50,777 nt of DNA from TM7 phylum sp. oral taxon 352. GTDB taxonomy: Bacteria > Patescibacteriota > Saccharimonadia > Saccharimonadales > Saccharimonadaceae. The stretch is taken from positions 1 to 50,777 of the forward strand of contig SDRQ01000005.1 of NCBI GenBank assembly GCA_007845355.1. The letters are read 5' to 3'. Below, one piece after another: positions 6,838-15,182 of the stretch. Below the pieces are notes generated by a model. It was given only the letters and a program-made list of their open reading frames with translations, was not told the origin of the DNA and searched no databases. Position 1 is the stretch's first letter; every line of letters begins with the position of its first letter. The position numbers and the translations under genes were made by a program.

Positions 6838-7737
6838 CTAATAGTCCAGGACTATCGTCGCCGTTACTTGTTTTAGGATTGCGTTCATGTTTGCGACGTT
6901 TATAGTTTTCGCTAGGTCATTTCTGGATAGTGGCGTGGTGGTTTGTTGATAAAAATATATGGGCGCTGAGATATAAAATGGGTCAGACATGAAAGCTTCG
7001 GCAAGGTTTTTTAGGTCGGTTGCGTGCGAAGATATATCAAAGTTTTGTAAATATGTCTGTATAGTTTCACTTGAGCTCAGTTGAGCAAGGTCTGTATTTT
7101 TTACGGTGTAGGTTTGGCTGGTGTAATTGCCGTCATAGTACGCTATAAACTTTCCGGGGCTGGACGGGTAGGATGAGATTTTGTCGAAACAAATGTCGCG
7201 CACTAGATCTAAAAGTATTGGATATGTGCAGAAAAATGCGGCAGTCAATTCATCGCTGGCGTCAGCAATTTATATATCAATCTTAACGTCTGTAAAATCC
7301 TTCGGACTATGGCTGATTTTAAGAGGAGGAATCTTAGATTTTGGGTGTGAATTGCTGGGAGCGGTTTTTTGACTATCGATAAAATATTTTTGACAAAGAG
7401 CGAGCTGTTCTTGTAGTAGCGTCATGTCTGCTATATCAATATTGGATTGCATCTCGGCTTCTATGTGTGAGATGGACTGTTGAATAAGGGATATCTCAAA
7501 AGGCGTAATATCGTTGATGGTTTTTTCAAATAATGTATTAGACTCGCTTGTGAATAGTGCGGACGTAAAAAATACGCTTGATTCGCCAGTCGTGCCATCC
7601 AACTCTCCAGTAAAAGCTCGGTTGCCGCCAACTTTTTCCGTTTCCTTTAAGAATCGCCTAATAATCAGATGCTCAAACAAGTGGCACGTGTCGTGGTCTG
7701 CTGGTAAATCGTAGGCAGAGTATAGCTTATGAATCAT
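6838..7737 (-). pseudogene. M16-like (insulinase family) peptidase gene interrupted by an in-frame TAA
   Basis: One reading frame of 300 codons runs from ATG at 7735-7737 to a stop at 6838, broken only by TAA at 7270-7272 (codon 156). Before the break the protein has CHLFEHLII, a His-x-x-Glu-His zinc motif as in M16 peptidases (residues 19-23), then NRAFTGELDGTTGESSVFF, matching the M16 strand after N-A-x-T. Candidate zinc-ligand glutamates are E93/E95. After the break, ASDELTAAFFCTYPILLDLVRDI continues as an M16-like helix. The protein is about half the size of two-domain M16 enzymes. The ATG has ATTATA/TATAAT 6 bases away (leaderless). The frame may be a pseudogene, a sequencing error or two polypeptides; a TTG at 7248 could restart. 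Confidence 0.6.
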
Positions 7738-7749
7738 AGGTTTATTATA
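7691..7749. repeat. Direct repeat DR1, original copy (59 bp)
   Basis: Identical over 59 bases to 8272-8330 (offset 581). This copy contains the first codons, start and -10 box of the M16-like gene. The two copies bracket 7750-8271, which carries a single small minus-strand gene. Confidence 0.95.
7744..7749 (-). promoter_or_regulatory. -10 box of the M16-like gene, leaderless
   Basis: TATAAT on the minus strand, 6 bases before the ATG at 7737. Confidence 0.65.
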
Positions 7750-7832
7750 ACAAGGTAATACCCCCACCCAGGTAGCTTTATACTACCAGGACGGGGTCTT
7801 CTCGAACTTAGAAGTGCTCAGCCAACATAAAC

Positions 7833-8216
7833 CTACCAACTCCGCTTTTGTTTGGCTGCTGCCAGATAATAGTGACAACGACCATTTGGGTCTGAGACGA
7901 AAAATAGTTCTTCTACTTCATCATTTGGACAGATTCTAAGGTGCTGGTCATTGGCATATGGCTTGATGAGATGTGTGAATTCAAACTCAAAACCGCCAGA
8001 TAGTTTCTTTACTTGTCGGCTCTCGTCCGTTGGGTCGGGATAATCAATTGCTACAAGTATGAGCGACTGGCCAGCTGTTGTTTGAAATAGATAATAGACT
8101 GCATCTGGATATAGCGTGATGAAAGAAGCAAACTCACGAACATATGTTGCTTCATTAAGTAAAGGAAAGGCTTGAGTGATAAAATCTGGTATTGTGATGC
8201 CGATGCTATTTTTCAT
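7833..8216 (-). CDS. Unknown protein, 127 aa
   Basis: No family recognised. The protein is soluble by eye, with VYYLFQTTAGQSLILVAIDYPDP, GGFEFEFTHLIKPY and EELFFVSDPNGRCHYYLAA as its more ordered stretches; the alternation suggests a mixed alpha/beta fold. ATG at 8214-8216 has TACAAT 9 bases away on its strand and no ribosome-binding site. The gene is the only content of a segment (7750-8271) flanked by 59-bp direct repeats, so it was probably acquired with that segment. Confidence 0.6.
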   Translation of the reverse strand: MKNSIGITIPDFITQAFPLLNEATYVREFASFITLYPDAVYYLFQTTAGQSLILVAIDYPDPTDESRQVKKLSGGFEFEFTHLIKPYANDQHLRICPNDEVEELFFVSDPNGRCHYYLAAAKQKRSW

Positions 8217-8271
8217 GTCTTTATAATTGTACTATTTTGAGTATGAAAAATGGACAGTTTTATGACGTGTA

Positions 8272-8330
8272 TCGTGGTCTGCTGGTAAATCGTAGGCAGA
8301 GTATAGCTTATGAATCATAGGTTTATTATA
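8272..8330. repeat. Direct repeat DR1, second copy, fused to DR2
   Basis: Second copy of 7691-7749, with a truncated start of the M16-like gene. It runs directly into DR2 (8329-8360), a copy of the pheT start, so this 89-bp block preserves an M16-pheT divergent junction with only 17 bases between the two start codons. Confidence 0.95.
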
Positions 8331-8360
8331 TCAGTATGAAAGTTAGCTTAAATCTTATAA
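8329..8360. repeat. pheT: Direct repeat DR2, truncated copy of the pheT start (32 bp)
   Basis: Identical to 8838-8869 (offset 509): the bases before the ATG plus the first eight codons of pheT, then it diverges. With the true pheT start it brackets 8361-8837, which holds one small minus-strand gene. Confidence 0.95.
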
Positions 8361-8391
8361 GCTCGGTGGCATGGTTGTACGAAGAGAGGCT

Positions 8392-8667
8392 TCATTTATC
8401 ATAATCAAACAAGCTTCCAGCTCCCGCCGCTTTATATAAAGCATCTATCGCTAAGAGCATATCATTCTGAAGTGCTGGTTGGTTGTCAATATTCTTATCA
8501 TAAAAATCCCGCAATGACGCCGGATAGTGTTCGTCGGGTGCGTCGTACAGGAACGTATCCTGCAGTAGTTTCTTCTGCTCGGGCGAAATATCATTAAAAA
8601 ACTCTGGATGAAAATCATAAAACCATTCTAGGCGAGTTTGCAATTCTAGATATCTATCGTAGTTCAT
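8392..8667 (-). CDS. Unknown small acidic protein, 91 aa
   Basis: ATG at 8665-8667 was preferred to an upstream start because TATAAT ends exactly 6 bases before it. The protein begins MNYDRYLELQTRLEWFYDF and is acidic and aromatic-rich (DISPEQKKLLQDTF, YDAPDEHYPASLRDFYDK, a final GSLFDYDK), probably helical and cytosolic. No family recognised; size and composition would suit an antitoxin or immunity protein, but nothing proves it. It is the sole gene of a segment flanked by 32-bp direct repeats of the pheT start. Confidence 0.6.
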   Translation of the reverse strand: MNYDRYLELQTRLEWFYDFHPEFFNDISPEQKKLLQDTFLYDAPDEHYPASLRDFYDKNIDNQPALQNDMLLAIDALYKAAGAGSLFDYDK

Positions 8668-8673
8668 AGCTAT

Positions 8674-8679
8674 ATTATA
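8674..8679 (-). promoter_or_regulatory. -10 box of the 91-aa gene, leaderless
   Basis: TATAAT on the minus strand, 6 bases before the ATG at 8667. Two imperfect hairpins follow on the plus side (about 8691-8750, including TCCTTGA pairing with TCAAGGA); their role is unknown. Confidence 0.65.
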
Positions 8680-8829
8680 ATTCAGGGAATGACTCCTCTC
8701 CAAGTGCGAAGAGGGGTGTCCTTGAGTATTATCTTCCTCTTATTCAAGGATGGCTGTATTTTATCCTAGAACAATTTTTGCCTTGATTATTTGTAGTTTT
8801 CTAAGGTCGATTACTTGCCAGTAAAATGA

Positions 8830-8835
8830 TATAAT
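8830..8835 (+). promoter_or_regulatory. -10 box of pheT
   Basis: TATAAT with 9 bases to the ATG at 8845, giving a predicted leader of only about 3 bases and no room for a ribosome-binding site. Confidence 0.6.
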
Positions 8836-8837
8836 TG

Positions 8838-8869
8838 TATCAGTATGAAAGTTAGCTTAAATCTTATAA
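8838..8869. repeat. pheT: Direct repeat DR2, original copy at the pheT start
   Basis: Matches 8329-8360 perfectly over 32 bases. Confidence 0.95.
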
Positions 8870-11358
8870 AACAATTGATTAATTTTGAGTTGCCGCCAGT
8901 TGATGAGCTGGTGTCACGTGTCAATCAGCAGCTTGGTGGTGTCGAGGAAGTGATTGACCTGAAGGCCAAATATGGTGGCGCGCGCATTGTGCGAGTTGTT
9001 GAGTGCGAAAAGCATCCGAATGCGGATCGTTTGAGCGTGACTAAAATTGACGATGGTGGCGTAGCGGATGTTCCAAGGGATGATAATGGTTACGTGCAAG
9101 TGGTTTGCGGTGCGCCGAATGTTCATGCTGATATGTGGGCAATTTGGTTGCCGCCAAAAAGCACCGTCCCAGCAAGTTTTGATGACGCCGAGCCGTTCGT
9201 GCTGGATGCGCGACCGCTGCGTGGAATCTTAAGTCAGGGTATGTTGGCGGCAGCTGATGAGCTGGCGATTGGTGCGGATCACGAGGGAATTATTGAGATC
9301 AATGAGCGTGATATTCCGGCAGGCGTTACGCTTCAGGCTGGTGCGAGCTTTGCGGAAGTGTTTGGGCTGGACGATTACGTGCTGGAAATTGAGAATAAGA
9401 TGTTTACACACAGGCCGGATTGTTTTGGGCAACTTGGTGTGGCGCGCGAAATTGCTGGTATTTTTCATCAGCAGTTTAATAGTCCTGACTGGTATAATGC
9501 TATTCAGGAATTCGCAGATAGCGATGGCTTAGAGCTTGAAGTGTTTAATGAAGCCAATGAGCTTGCGCCCGCATTCTCTGTGATTGCTATAAAAAATGTA
9601 GATATTCATCCAAGTCCGTTGTGGTTGCAATGTCAATTGGTGGCGATGGGCGGAAAGCCAATTAACAATATTGTTGACGCGACAAACTACGTGATGTTTA
9701 TGACGGCACAGCCGACTCACGCCTATGATTACGACAAGTTGCGTGGGCATAAACTTGGCGTGCGAATGGCGCGCGATGGTGAAAAAATTGGTTTGCTTAA
9801 TGGCAAGGAATATGAATTGACGGCTGATGATATTGTCATTGCTGATAGCGAAGGTGTGATTGGGCTAGCGGGAATTATGGGCGGCGCTGATACTGAAGTT
9901 TCGGCTGAAACGAAGAATATTGTCCTTGAATGTGCCAATTTTGATATGTACGCACTACGCCGCACGGCTATGCGTCACGGAATTTTCACTGACGCCCTGA
10001 CCCGTTTCAATAAGGGGCAGTCGCCAGCACAAATTGACCCTGTCTTAAAATGGTTAATTGGTATGGTTGGTGGTGGGCAAGCTAGTCCTATGCTATTTAA
10101 GAATCATTCTTCATTGCGACAAGTGTTGGTCGATGGTAAGCACTGGCACGGTGGATTGTTGATTCCTGAAAGGTTTGTCGAAGAACGTCTGGGTGTTGAC
10201 TTTGCCGAGAATGAGATTGAGGCACTACTGAAGAATGTTGAATTTATCGTTGACGATGGTAATAAATATGGCGAAGCTGGCGTGATGGTTTACAGTCCAT
10301 TTTGGCGAACAGATATTGAGCTTCCTGAGGATATTGTTGAGGAAGTTGGGCGATTATACGGTTTTGATAGATTGCCGCGTCATTTGCCAGAGCGAAGCAT
10401 CAAGCCTGCGCCGAAGAATGAGCGTCGTGAATTGAAACAGAGAATTCGCCAAAGTTTATCACGAGCTGGAGCGAATGAAGTTTTGACGTATAGCTTTGTT
10501 CATGAGCGAGTTTTGAAAAATTCCGAGCAAGATCCTGGCCGTGCGTATCGCTTGAGCAATGCGCTTAGTCCAGACTTGCAATATTACCGAATTAGCATTT
10601 TGCCGAGTTTGCTGGATAAAGTTCACGCCAATATAAAATCTGGACATGACGAATTTATGCTGTTTGAAATTGGTAAAATTCACGATAAGAAATTAGGATT
10701 TAACGATGAGAATTTGCCGATTGAAAAGACTTTCATTGACGGAGTTTATGCGAATAAAAAACCTCAAGCTGGCGCGCCGTTTTATAAGGTGAGGAAAATT
10801 GCTGAAAGGCTGATGAAAGATTTGAGTGTTGAGGTTGATTTTGTGAAGATTGCGGAATCTGACAGCGACGTTCCAGCGCCATTTGATGCGAAACGTAGCG
10901 CTTGGATTGTGACGAAGAACGGCGACAATTTGGGAATTGTTGGCGAGCTGGTTCAGTCTGCCCGACGCAACTTCAAATTACCAGATTACACGGCAGCGTT
11001 TTCTATTGATATTGAAAAATTGCAGGAAAATTTGAGTAAAAATCAGGGCTATAATTACCAGCCGTTAAGTCGTTTTCCGTCGACCACCAGAGACATTTCA
11101 TTGAAAATGAATTCGAATGTTGATTACGCGAAGGTTTATGCTTGCGCTGAAGAAGTTGCGAAAAAACACTGTGAGTTACAAATTGGCATAACGCCGATTG
11201 CGATATATCAGCCAAAAAATGACGATTCGACAAAAACTGTAACTTTGAATGTAAAGTTTACGAGCGCTGAGCGGACGCTGGAAGATAAAGACATTGCGCC
11301 GATTATTGAGGAGATTGCCGCGATGGCTGCGGAAGAATTCGATGCCGCCCAGGTTTAA
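8845..11358 (+). CDS. pheT: Phenylalanyl-tRNA synthetase beta subunit
   Basis: 837 aa, full length. The N-terminal tRNA-binding fold is at residues about 40-165 (RIVRVVECEKHPNADRLSVTKI, VVCGAPNV). B3/B4 (editing) follows with FTHRPDCFGQLGVAREIAGI, then NIVDATNYVMF and GIMGGADTEVS. A B5 domain near residues 430-500 ends in PFWRTDIELPEDIVEEVGR-YG. The C-terminal anticodon-binding FDX-ACB domain carries YQPLSRFPSTTRDISL. It pairs with PheS to charge tRNA-Phe, but is separated from pheS by about 8.5 kb of accessory genes and has its own -10 box, so it is transcribed independently. The first eight codons exist in a second, truncated copy at 8336. Confidence 0.97.
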   Translation: MKVSLNLIKQLINFELPPVDELVSRVNQQLGGVEEVIDLKAKYGGARIVRVVECEKHPNADRLSVTKIDDGGVADVPRDDNGYVQVVCGAPNVHADMWAIWLPPKSTVPASFDDAEPFVLDARPLRGILSQGMLAAADELAIGADHEGIIEINERDIPAGVTLQAGASFAEVFGLDDYVLEIENKMFTHRPDCFGQLGVAREIAGIFHQQFNSPDWYNAIQEFADSDGLELEVFNEANELAPAFSVIAIKNVDIHPSPLWLQCQLVAMGGKPINNIVDATNYVMFMTAQPTHAYDYDKLRGHKLGVRMARDGEKIGLLNGKEYELTADDIVIADSEGVIGLAGIMGGADTEVSAETKNIVLECANFDMYALRRTAMRHGIFTDALTRFNKGQSPAQIDPVLKWLIGMVGGGQASPMLFKNHSSLRQVLVDGKHWHGGLLIPERFVEERLGVDFAENEIEALLKNVEFIVDDGNKYGEAGVMVYSPFWRTDIELPEDIVEEVGRLYGFDRLPRHLPERSIKPAPKNERRELKQRIRQSLSRAGANEVLTYSFVHERVLKNSEQDPGRAYRLSNALSPDLQYYRISILPSLLDKVHANIKSGHDEFMLFEIGKIHDKKLGFNDENLPIEKTFIDGVYANKKPQAGAPFYKVRKIAERLMKDLSVEVDFVKIAESDSDVPAPFDAKRSAWIVTKNGDNLGIVGELVQSARRNFKLPDYTAAFSIDIEKLQENLSKNQGYNYQPLSRFPSTTRDISLKMNSNVDYAKVYACAEEVAKKHCELQIGITPIAIYQPKNDDSTKTVTLNVKFTSAERTLEDKDIAPIIEEIAAMAAEEFDAAQV

Positions 11359-11386
11359 CGTGATTGTTGCGCTTGATAAAAATTGC

Positions 11387-11392
11387 TATAAT
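11387..11392 (+). promoter_or_regulatory. -10 box ahead of the FKBP gene
   Basis: TATAAT 23 bases before ATG 11416. Here a conventional leader with AAAGGAGG is present, in contrast with the leaderless starts. Confidence 0.5.
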
Positions 11393-11415
11393 TGAAAGGT
11401 AAATAAAGGAGGAAT

Positions 11416-12093
11416 ATGGCAACTACAAAAGGCCAGAGAATAGGTATTTGGGTTATTGCCGGCATGATGTTTTTAGGGACCGTTGGCGGATTTGTCGCTA
11501 TGATGGTGGCGCCTGGAAATGAAGCTAAAGATCAAGCCGCGTTTAAGAAAGCTCAGGATGAATACACCAAGGCTACTGACGAGCGAAAAAAGAAAGTAGA
11601 GGCTCAGGCTAATGAATTGAGTCAAAAATATTACGGCAAGTTTTCTGAATTTAGCTCACGAGTTGGCGCGTTTGAAGCTGGTGACGTGAAAGAGCTTGTT
11701 AAGGAAGATTTGGTCGAGGGCGAAGGCGCTGAAGTTAAGGACGACACCAAGTTGGCTGTTTATTACATTGGATGGAACGCTAAGGGTGAGATTTTCGATC
11801 AATCAATCGCTGACGGCAAACTGAAAGCTCCGCTCAATATGAATGGTCCAGCAAATACCGCAGTCATTCAGGGTTGGAAAGAGGGCTTGATTGGTATGAA
11901 AATTGGCGGCGTGCGTGAACTAACAATTCCAGCCAGCAAGGCTTATGGCGACAAAGCTCAGGGCGATAAAATTCCTGCAAATTCTCCGCTTAAGTTTGTG
12001 GTGATGGCTATTGAAAAGCCGGCTGATATTCCAGAACCGGAAATGCCAGAAGTGATGAAGCAATATTATCGATCGCGAGGTTTCAATGTCTAA
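11416..12093 (+). CDS. Membrane-anchored FKBP-type peptidyl-prolyl isomerase
   Basis: 225 aa. A signal anchor (residues about 10-31, GIWVIAGMMFLGTVGGFVAMMV) is followed by a charged, probably coiled-coil stretch (residues 36-75) and an FKBP domain from about 100. Visible FKBP landmarks are AVYYIGWNAKGEIFDQS, the AVIQGWKEGLIGMKIGGVREL core and IPANSPLKFVVMAIEK. It would catalyse prolyl isomerisation outside the membrane, assisting secreted protein folding. ATG 11416 follows AAAGGAGG. It overlaps trxB by 8 bases. Confidence 0.93.
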   Translation: MATTKGQRIGIWVIAGMMFLGTVGGFVAMMVAPGNEAKDQAAFKKAQDEYTKATDERKKKVEAQANELSQKYYGKFSEFSSRVGAFEAGDVKELVKEDLVEGEGAEVKDDTKLAVYYIGWNAKGEIFDQSIADGKLKAPLNMNGPANTAVIQGWKEGLIGMKIGGVRELTIPASKAYGDKAQGDKIPANSPLKFVVMAIEKPADIPEPEMPEVMKQYYRSRGFNV

Positions 12094-13018
12094 AGATGTT
12101 ATTATTGTTGGCGCTGGTCCAAGCGCGTTAACGGCGGCAATTTACTTGTCGCGCGAAGATGTCGACACGACGTTATATGAGCGTGGCGTGGTCGGCGGAA
12201 TGGCGGCGATTACTGATCAAATTGACAATTATCCTGGATTTGCTGAAGGTGTTACTGGAATGAAGTTGGCATCTGAATTGCAGCAACAGGCGGAGCGATT
12301 TGGTGCGAAGATTGAGTATGGCGACGTGACGGAATTGAAGCAAGTTGATGGCGAGTTGGAGCTGACAATTGACGGTCAATCTGTCCGCGCGAAGTCAGTT
12401 TTACTAGCGACTGGCTCGAATTACCGCAAATTAGGTGTTCCGGGCGAAGATGAATTATATGGTCGAGGCGTGCATTACTGTGCGACTTGTGATGGCGCGT
12501 TTTATCGGGATAAAAATTTAATCGTTGTTGGCGGTGGAAATTCTGCCGTGCAGGAAGCGATATTTTTGACGCGGTACGCTAGTCATATTGATCTGTTGGT
12601 TCGCAGTAAATTGCGCGCCAGTGATATTTTGCAAAAAGATTTGCAAAAGTATGTCGATGATGGAAAAATTACCGTTCACATCGGTGCAACGACTGATGAA
12701 ATTATTGTCAAGGACGATAAGTTTTACGGTGTTAAGTCGACCCAAAACGGCGAGCAGAAAGAATTTACCGCTGACGGATTGTTTGTGTTTATTGGGCTAA
12801 TTCCGAACACGCAATTCCTGATAAACTCGGATGTTGAGTTGGATTTGGGCGGACACATCATTACTGACGAACATCTGCACACTAATATTCCTGGCGTTTT
12901 TGCTTCTGGCGATGTACGCTCGGGAGCAACTATGCAAATCGCTTCGGCGGTTGGTGAAGGTGCGGTGGCAGCGCTGCAGATTCGTGAATATTTACAAGAA
13001 AAGGCCAGAGAGGAGTAA
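12086..13018 (+). CDS. trxB: Thioredoxin reductase
   Basis: 310 aa, the normal length. The FAD motif is VGAGPSALTAAIYLSRE at the N-terminus, the redox-active CATCDGAF lies near residue 132, the NADPH motif VGGGNSAVQEAIFL near residue 150, and the C-terminal FAD motif is ASGDVRSGATMQIASAVGEG. It transfers electrons from NADPH to thioredoxin. It overlaps the FKBP gene and is followed closely by ppa, so the three form one transcript. Confidence 0.96.
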   Translation: MSKDVIIVGAGPSALTAAIYLSREDVDTTLYERGVVGGMAAITDQIDNYPGFAEGVTGMKLASELQQQAERFGAKIEYGDVTELKQVDGELELTIDGQSVRAKSVLLATGSNYRKLGVPGEDELYGRGVHYCATCDGAFYRDKNLIVVGGGNSAVQEAIFLTRYASHIDLLVRSKLRASDILQKDLQKYVDDGKITVHIGATTDEIIVKDDKFYGVKSTQNGEQKEFTADGLFVFIGLIPNTQFLINSDVELDLGGHIITDEHLHTNIPGVFASGDVRSGATMQIASAVGEGAVAALQIREYLQEKAREE

Positions 13019-13021
13019 AAA

Positions 13022-13552
13022 ATGGCAGATTTTAATCAAATTTTAACACCTGGTGATGTCGATAACGGCATCGTAAATGTAGTTGTTGAGATTCCACGGG
13101 GATCAAGTCATAAAATTGAGTGGAATCGTGAGCTTGCAGTGATGCAGTTGGACCGTATTGAGCCAGCTATTTTTGCAAAGCCAACAAACTACGGTTTCAT
13201 TCCACAAACTTTGGATGAAGATGGCGACGAATTGGACGCGCTAATTATCACTGACGAACCGTTGACGACTGGTATTTTTATGGAAGCAAAAGTTATCGGC
13301 GTGTTGGAATTTGTTGACGATAATGAAGTTGACGACAAGGTTATCGTTGTGCCAGCCGACGACCGAAACACTGGCAACGCAATCAACTCACTAGAAGACC
13401 TACCTTCACAATTGTTGAAGCAAATTGAACACCATTTTAATCACTACAAGGATTTGAAGAAGCCTGGTTCAACAGTAGTCAAGGGATTCGGCGACGTAGA
13501 AAAGGCAAAGCAAATTATCCGCGAGTCAATTACTCGTTGGAACGAAAAATAA
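13022..13552 (+). CDS. ppa: Inorganic pyrophosphatase (family I)
   Basis: 176 aa, normal for family I enzymes. It hydrolyses pyrophosphate from biosynthetic reactions such as tRNA charging. The signature metal-binding segment DEDGDELDALI lies near residue 65 (the family's D-G-D-x-x-D), with NYGFIPQT before it and a downstream VVPADDRN. It lies 3 bases after trxB, whose GAGGAG near the stop serves as its ribosome-binding site. The convergent RelA gene ends 42 bases downstream; no clear terminator was seen between them. Confidence 0.96.
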   Translation: MADFNQILTPGDVDNGIVNVVVEIPRGSSHKIEWNRELAVMQLDRIEPAIFAKPTNYGFIPQTLDEDGDELDALIITDEPLTTGIFMEAKVIGVLEFVDDNEVDDKVIVVPADDRNTGNAINSLEDLPSQLLKQIEHHFNHYKDLKKPGSTVVKGFGDVEKAKQIIRESITRWNEK

Positions 13553-13594
13553 ATCACGTTTGATTATTGATTAAAACCGAGAGACTGGCGAGCG

Positions 13595-15112
13595 TTACTT
13601 GTGTCGAAAGAACGAGGAAACGCCGCCAGTTAATTGTTGTAAAATGCCGTTTGAGCGAGACAATTGCAGGCGCAATTTATCTTTGGCGTGCGGTGTAATT
13701 ATGACGTCTCGCCAATCCGGTTTTGGACGAGCGGATTTACTTGTTAAGACTTCAATTGTGTCGCCGTGCTGTAATTTGTAATTGAACGGCTTCATTACGC
13801 CATTGATCTTAAATCCGCTTGCGCGCGCCGCGATATCGGAGTGAATTCTGTAGGCATAATCCAAGGGAAATGCCCCGCGAGGCAAATCATAAATGTCGCC
13901 CTTTGGTGAATATACGAAAATCCTGTCAGAAAACAGCTTCATTCGGAATTTGTTGGAGTCGAACCGTTTTCCTTCGCTAATTAAAGCGGCGGCTTCTTGA
14001 AGTTCGCGAATCCACGACAAATCGGCTGGCATAGTTCCGATTTTTCCTTTTTTATAGGCATCAGTCAATTTTTGCTCATTATAATGGAAACTGGCCGCTA
14101 ATCCACGCTCGGCGTATTCGTGCATTTCTTTGGTTCGAATCTGGAACTCGACAATTTGTCCGCTCGGAGTTTGTACGGTTGTGTGCAGACTTTGATAGCC
14201 ATTCGGCTTTGGATTGGCAACGTAATCTTTAATCCTCTCGTACATAGGCTGATACATATCATGTAAAATCCCCAGAACCAAATATCCAGTCGATAAATCA
14301 TCGACAATTATTCTTAGGGCAATCAAATCATAAATCTTATCGATATCGCCAACTTTGTCCAATTTCTTAAACAGACTATAAACGCTCTTAACACGTCCGT
14401 CCATTTGAAAAACCAGCTTTTCCGCCTTCAGTCGCGCTTCAACTTCGCGGCGAACGTGATCCAATTTTCGTTGCGATTTTTTCAGTCGACTGTCCATCAA
14501 ATTTTTGGTTTCTTGAAAAGCTTTCGGCATCAAATATCTAAAACTCAGCTCTTCCAATTGAACGCGAACTCGTCCCATATTTAAGCGGTCGGCCAGCGGC
14601 GCAAAAACCTCAATCGTCTCTCTGGCGATTTTTTTCTGCTTTTCTGGCGTCATAAATTGCAAGGTTCGCATATTATGCAGACGGTCGGCTAGCTTGATAA
14701 TTATCACGCGCACATCTTCGCCCACGGCAATCATCAACTTGGTCAAATTGTCCTTCGTGTGTGGTAAATAACTATCCAAATTTCGCATCCCGGCGCGAGC
14801 TTGTGAAACTTTAGTTACGCCATCCACCAGAAATGCCACATCGCGTCCAAACAAACTCTCCAAATCGTCCAAAGTTGCGTCGGTATCTTCAACGGTGTCG
14901 TGCAGAACTCCCGCCACAACCGTATCGATGTCCATGCCCCATTCAATTAGAATTCCCGCCACCGCCAATGGGTGATTGATATAAGGTTCGCCACTTTTGC
15001 GCTTTTGCCCAGCGTGCTTTTCTGTGGCGTAATCGATTGCGCTCGCCAAAACCAATACTGGCACTTCGTCGTATTTTTGTTCAGCAATTGACAATAACTC
15101 TTCGCGCGTCAT
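13595..15112 (-). CDS. relA: RelA/SpoT-type (p)ppGpp synthetase/hydrolase, short form
   Basis: 505 aa from ATG 15110-15112, chosen because TATAAT ends 6 bases before it. An N-terminal HD hydrolase domain (INHPLAVAGIL, LHDTVEDTD) is followed by the synthetase domain (YDLIALRIIV, NPKPNGYQSLHTTV, EFQIRTKEMHEYAE) and a TGS domain (IFVYSPKGDIYDLPRGAFPLDYAYRIH). It then ends soon after (LRLQLSRSNGIL), so the zinc-finger/helical and ACT/RRM regulatory regions of full-length RSH proteins (about 700 aa) are absent. Both the hydrolase HD pair and the synthetase motifs appear intact. Sensing of uncharged tRNA on the ribosome may therefore be changed or lost. Divergent from gap. Confidence 0.93.
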   Translation of the reverse strand: MTREELLSIAEQKYDEVPVLVLASAIDYATEKHAGQKRKSGEPYINHPLAVAGILIEWGMDIDTVVAGVLHDTVEDTDATLDDLESLFGRDVAFLVDGVTKVSQARAGMRNLDSYLPHTKDNLTKLMIAVGEDVRVIIIKLADRLHNMRTLQFMTPEKQKKIARETIEVFAPLADRLNMGRVRVQLEELSFRYLMPKAFQETKNLMDSRLKKSQRKLDHVRREVEARLKAEKLVFQMDGRVKSVYSLFKKLDKVGDIDKIYDLIALRIIVDDLSTGYLVLGILHDMYQPMYERIKDYVANPKPNGYQSLHTTVQTPSGQIVEFQIRTKEMHEYAERGLAASFHYNEQKLTDAYKKGKIGTMPADLSWIRELQEAAALISEGKRFDSNKFRMKLFSDRIFVYSPKGDIYDLPRGAFPLDYAYRIHSDIAARASGFKINGVMKPFNYKLQHGDTIEVLTSKSARPKPDWRDVIITPHAKDKLRLQLSRSNGILQQLTGGVSSFFRHK

Positions 15113-15118
15113 ATTTAT

Positions 15119-15124
15119 ATTATA
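15119..15124 (-). promoter_or_regulatory. -10 box of relA, leaderless
   Basis: TATAAT on the minus strand, 6 bases before the ATG at 15112. Confidence 0.7.
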
Positions 15125-15135
15125 CAACTTTGTAG

Positions 15136-15141
15136 TATAAT
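15136..15141 (+). promoter_or_regulatory. -10 box of gap
   Basis: TATAAT 41 bases before ATG 15183. The leader carries GGGAGGG, so gap uses a normal ribosome-binding site while the divergent relA does not. Confidence 0.6.
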
Positions 15142-15182
15142 TAAGAAAAGCTAAAGCGAAAATATCTAACAGGGAGGGCGAT

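Noticed and set aside
8691..8760. T-box-like or other tRNA-sensing leader before pheT
   Set aside because: The hairpins lie before the pheT -10 box, so they are outside the predicted transcript, and no T-box sequence was found.
7750..8837. Insertion sequence
   Set aside because: No transposase frame and no terminal inverted repeats; the flanking duplications are 32 and 59 bp, far longer than usual target-site duplications.
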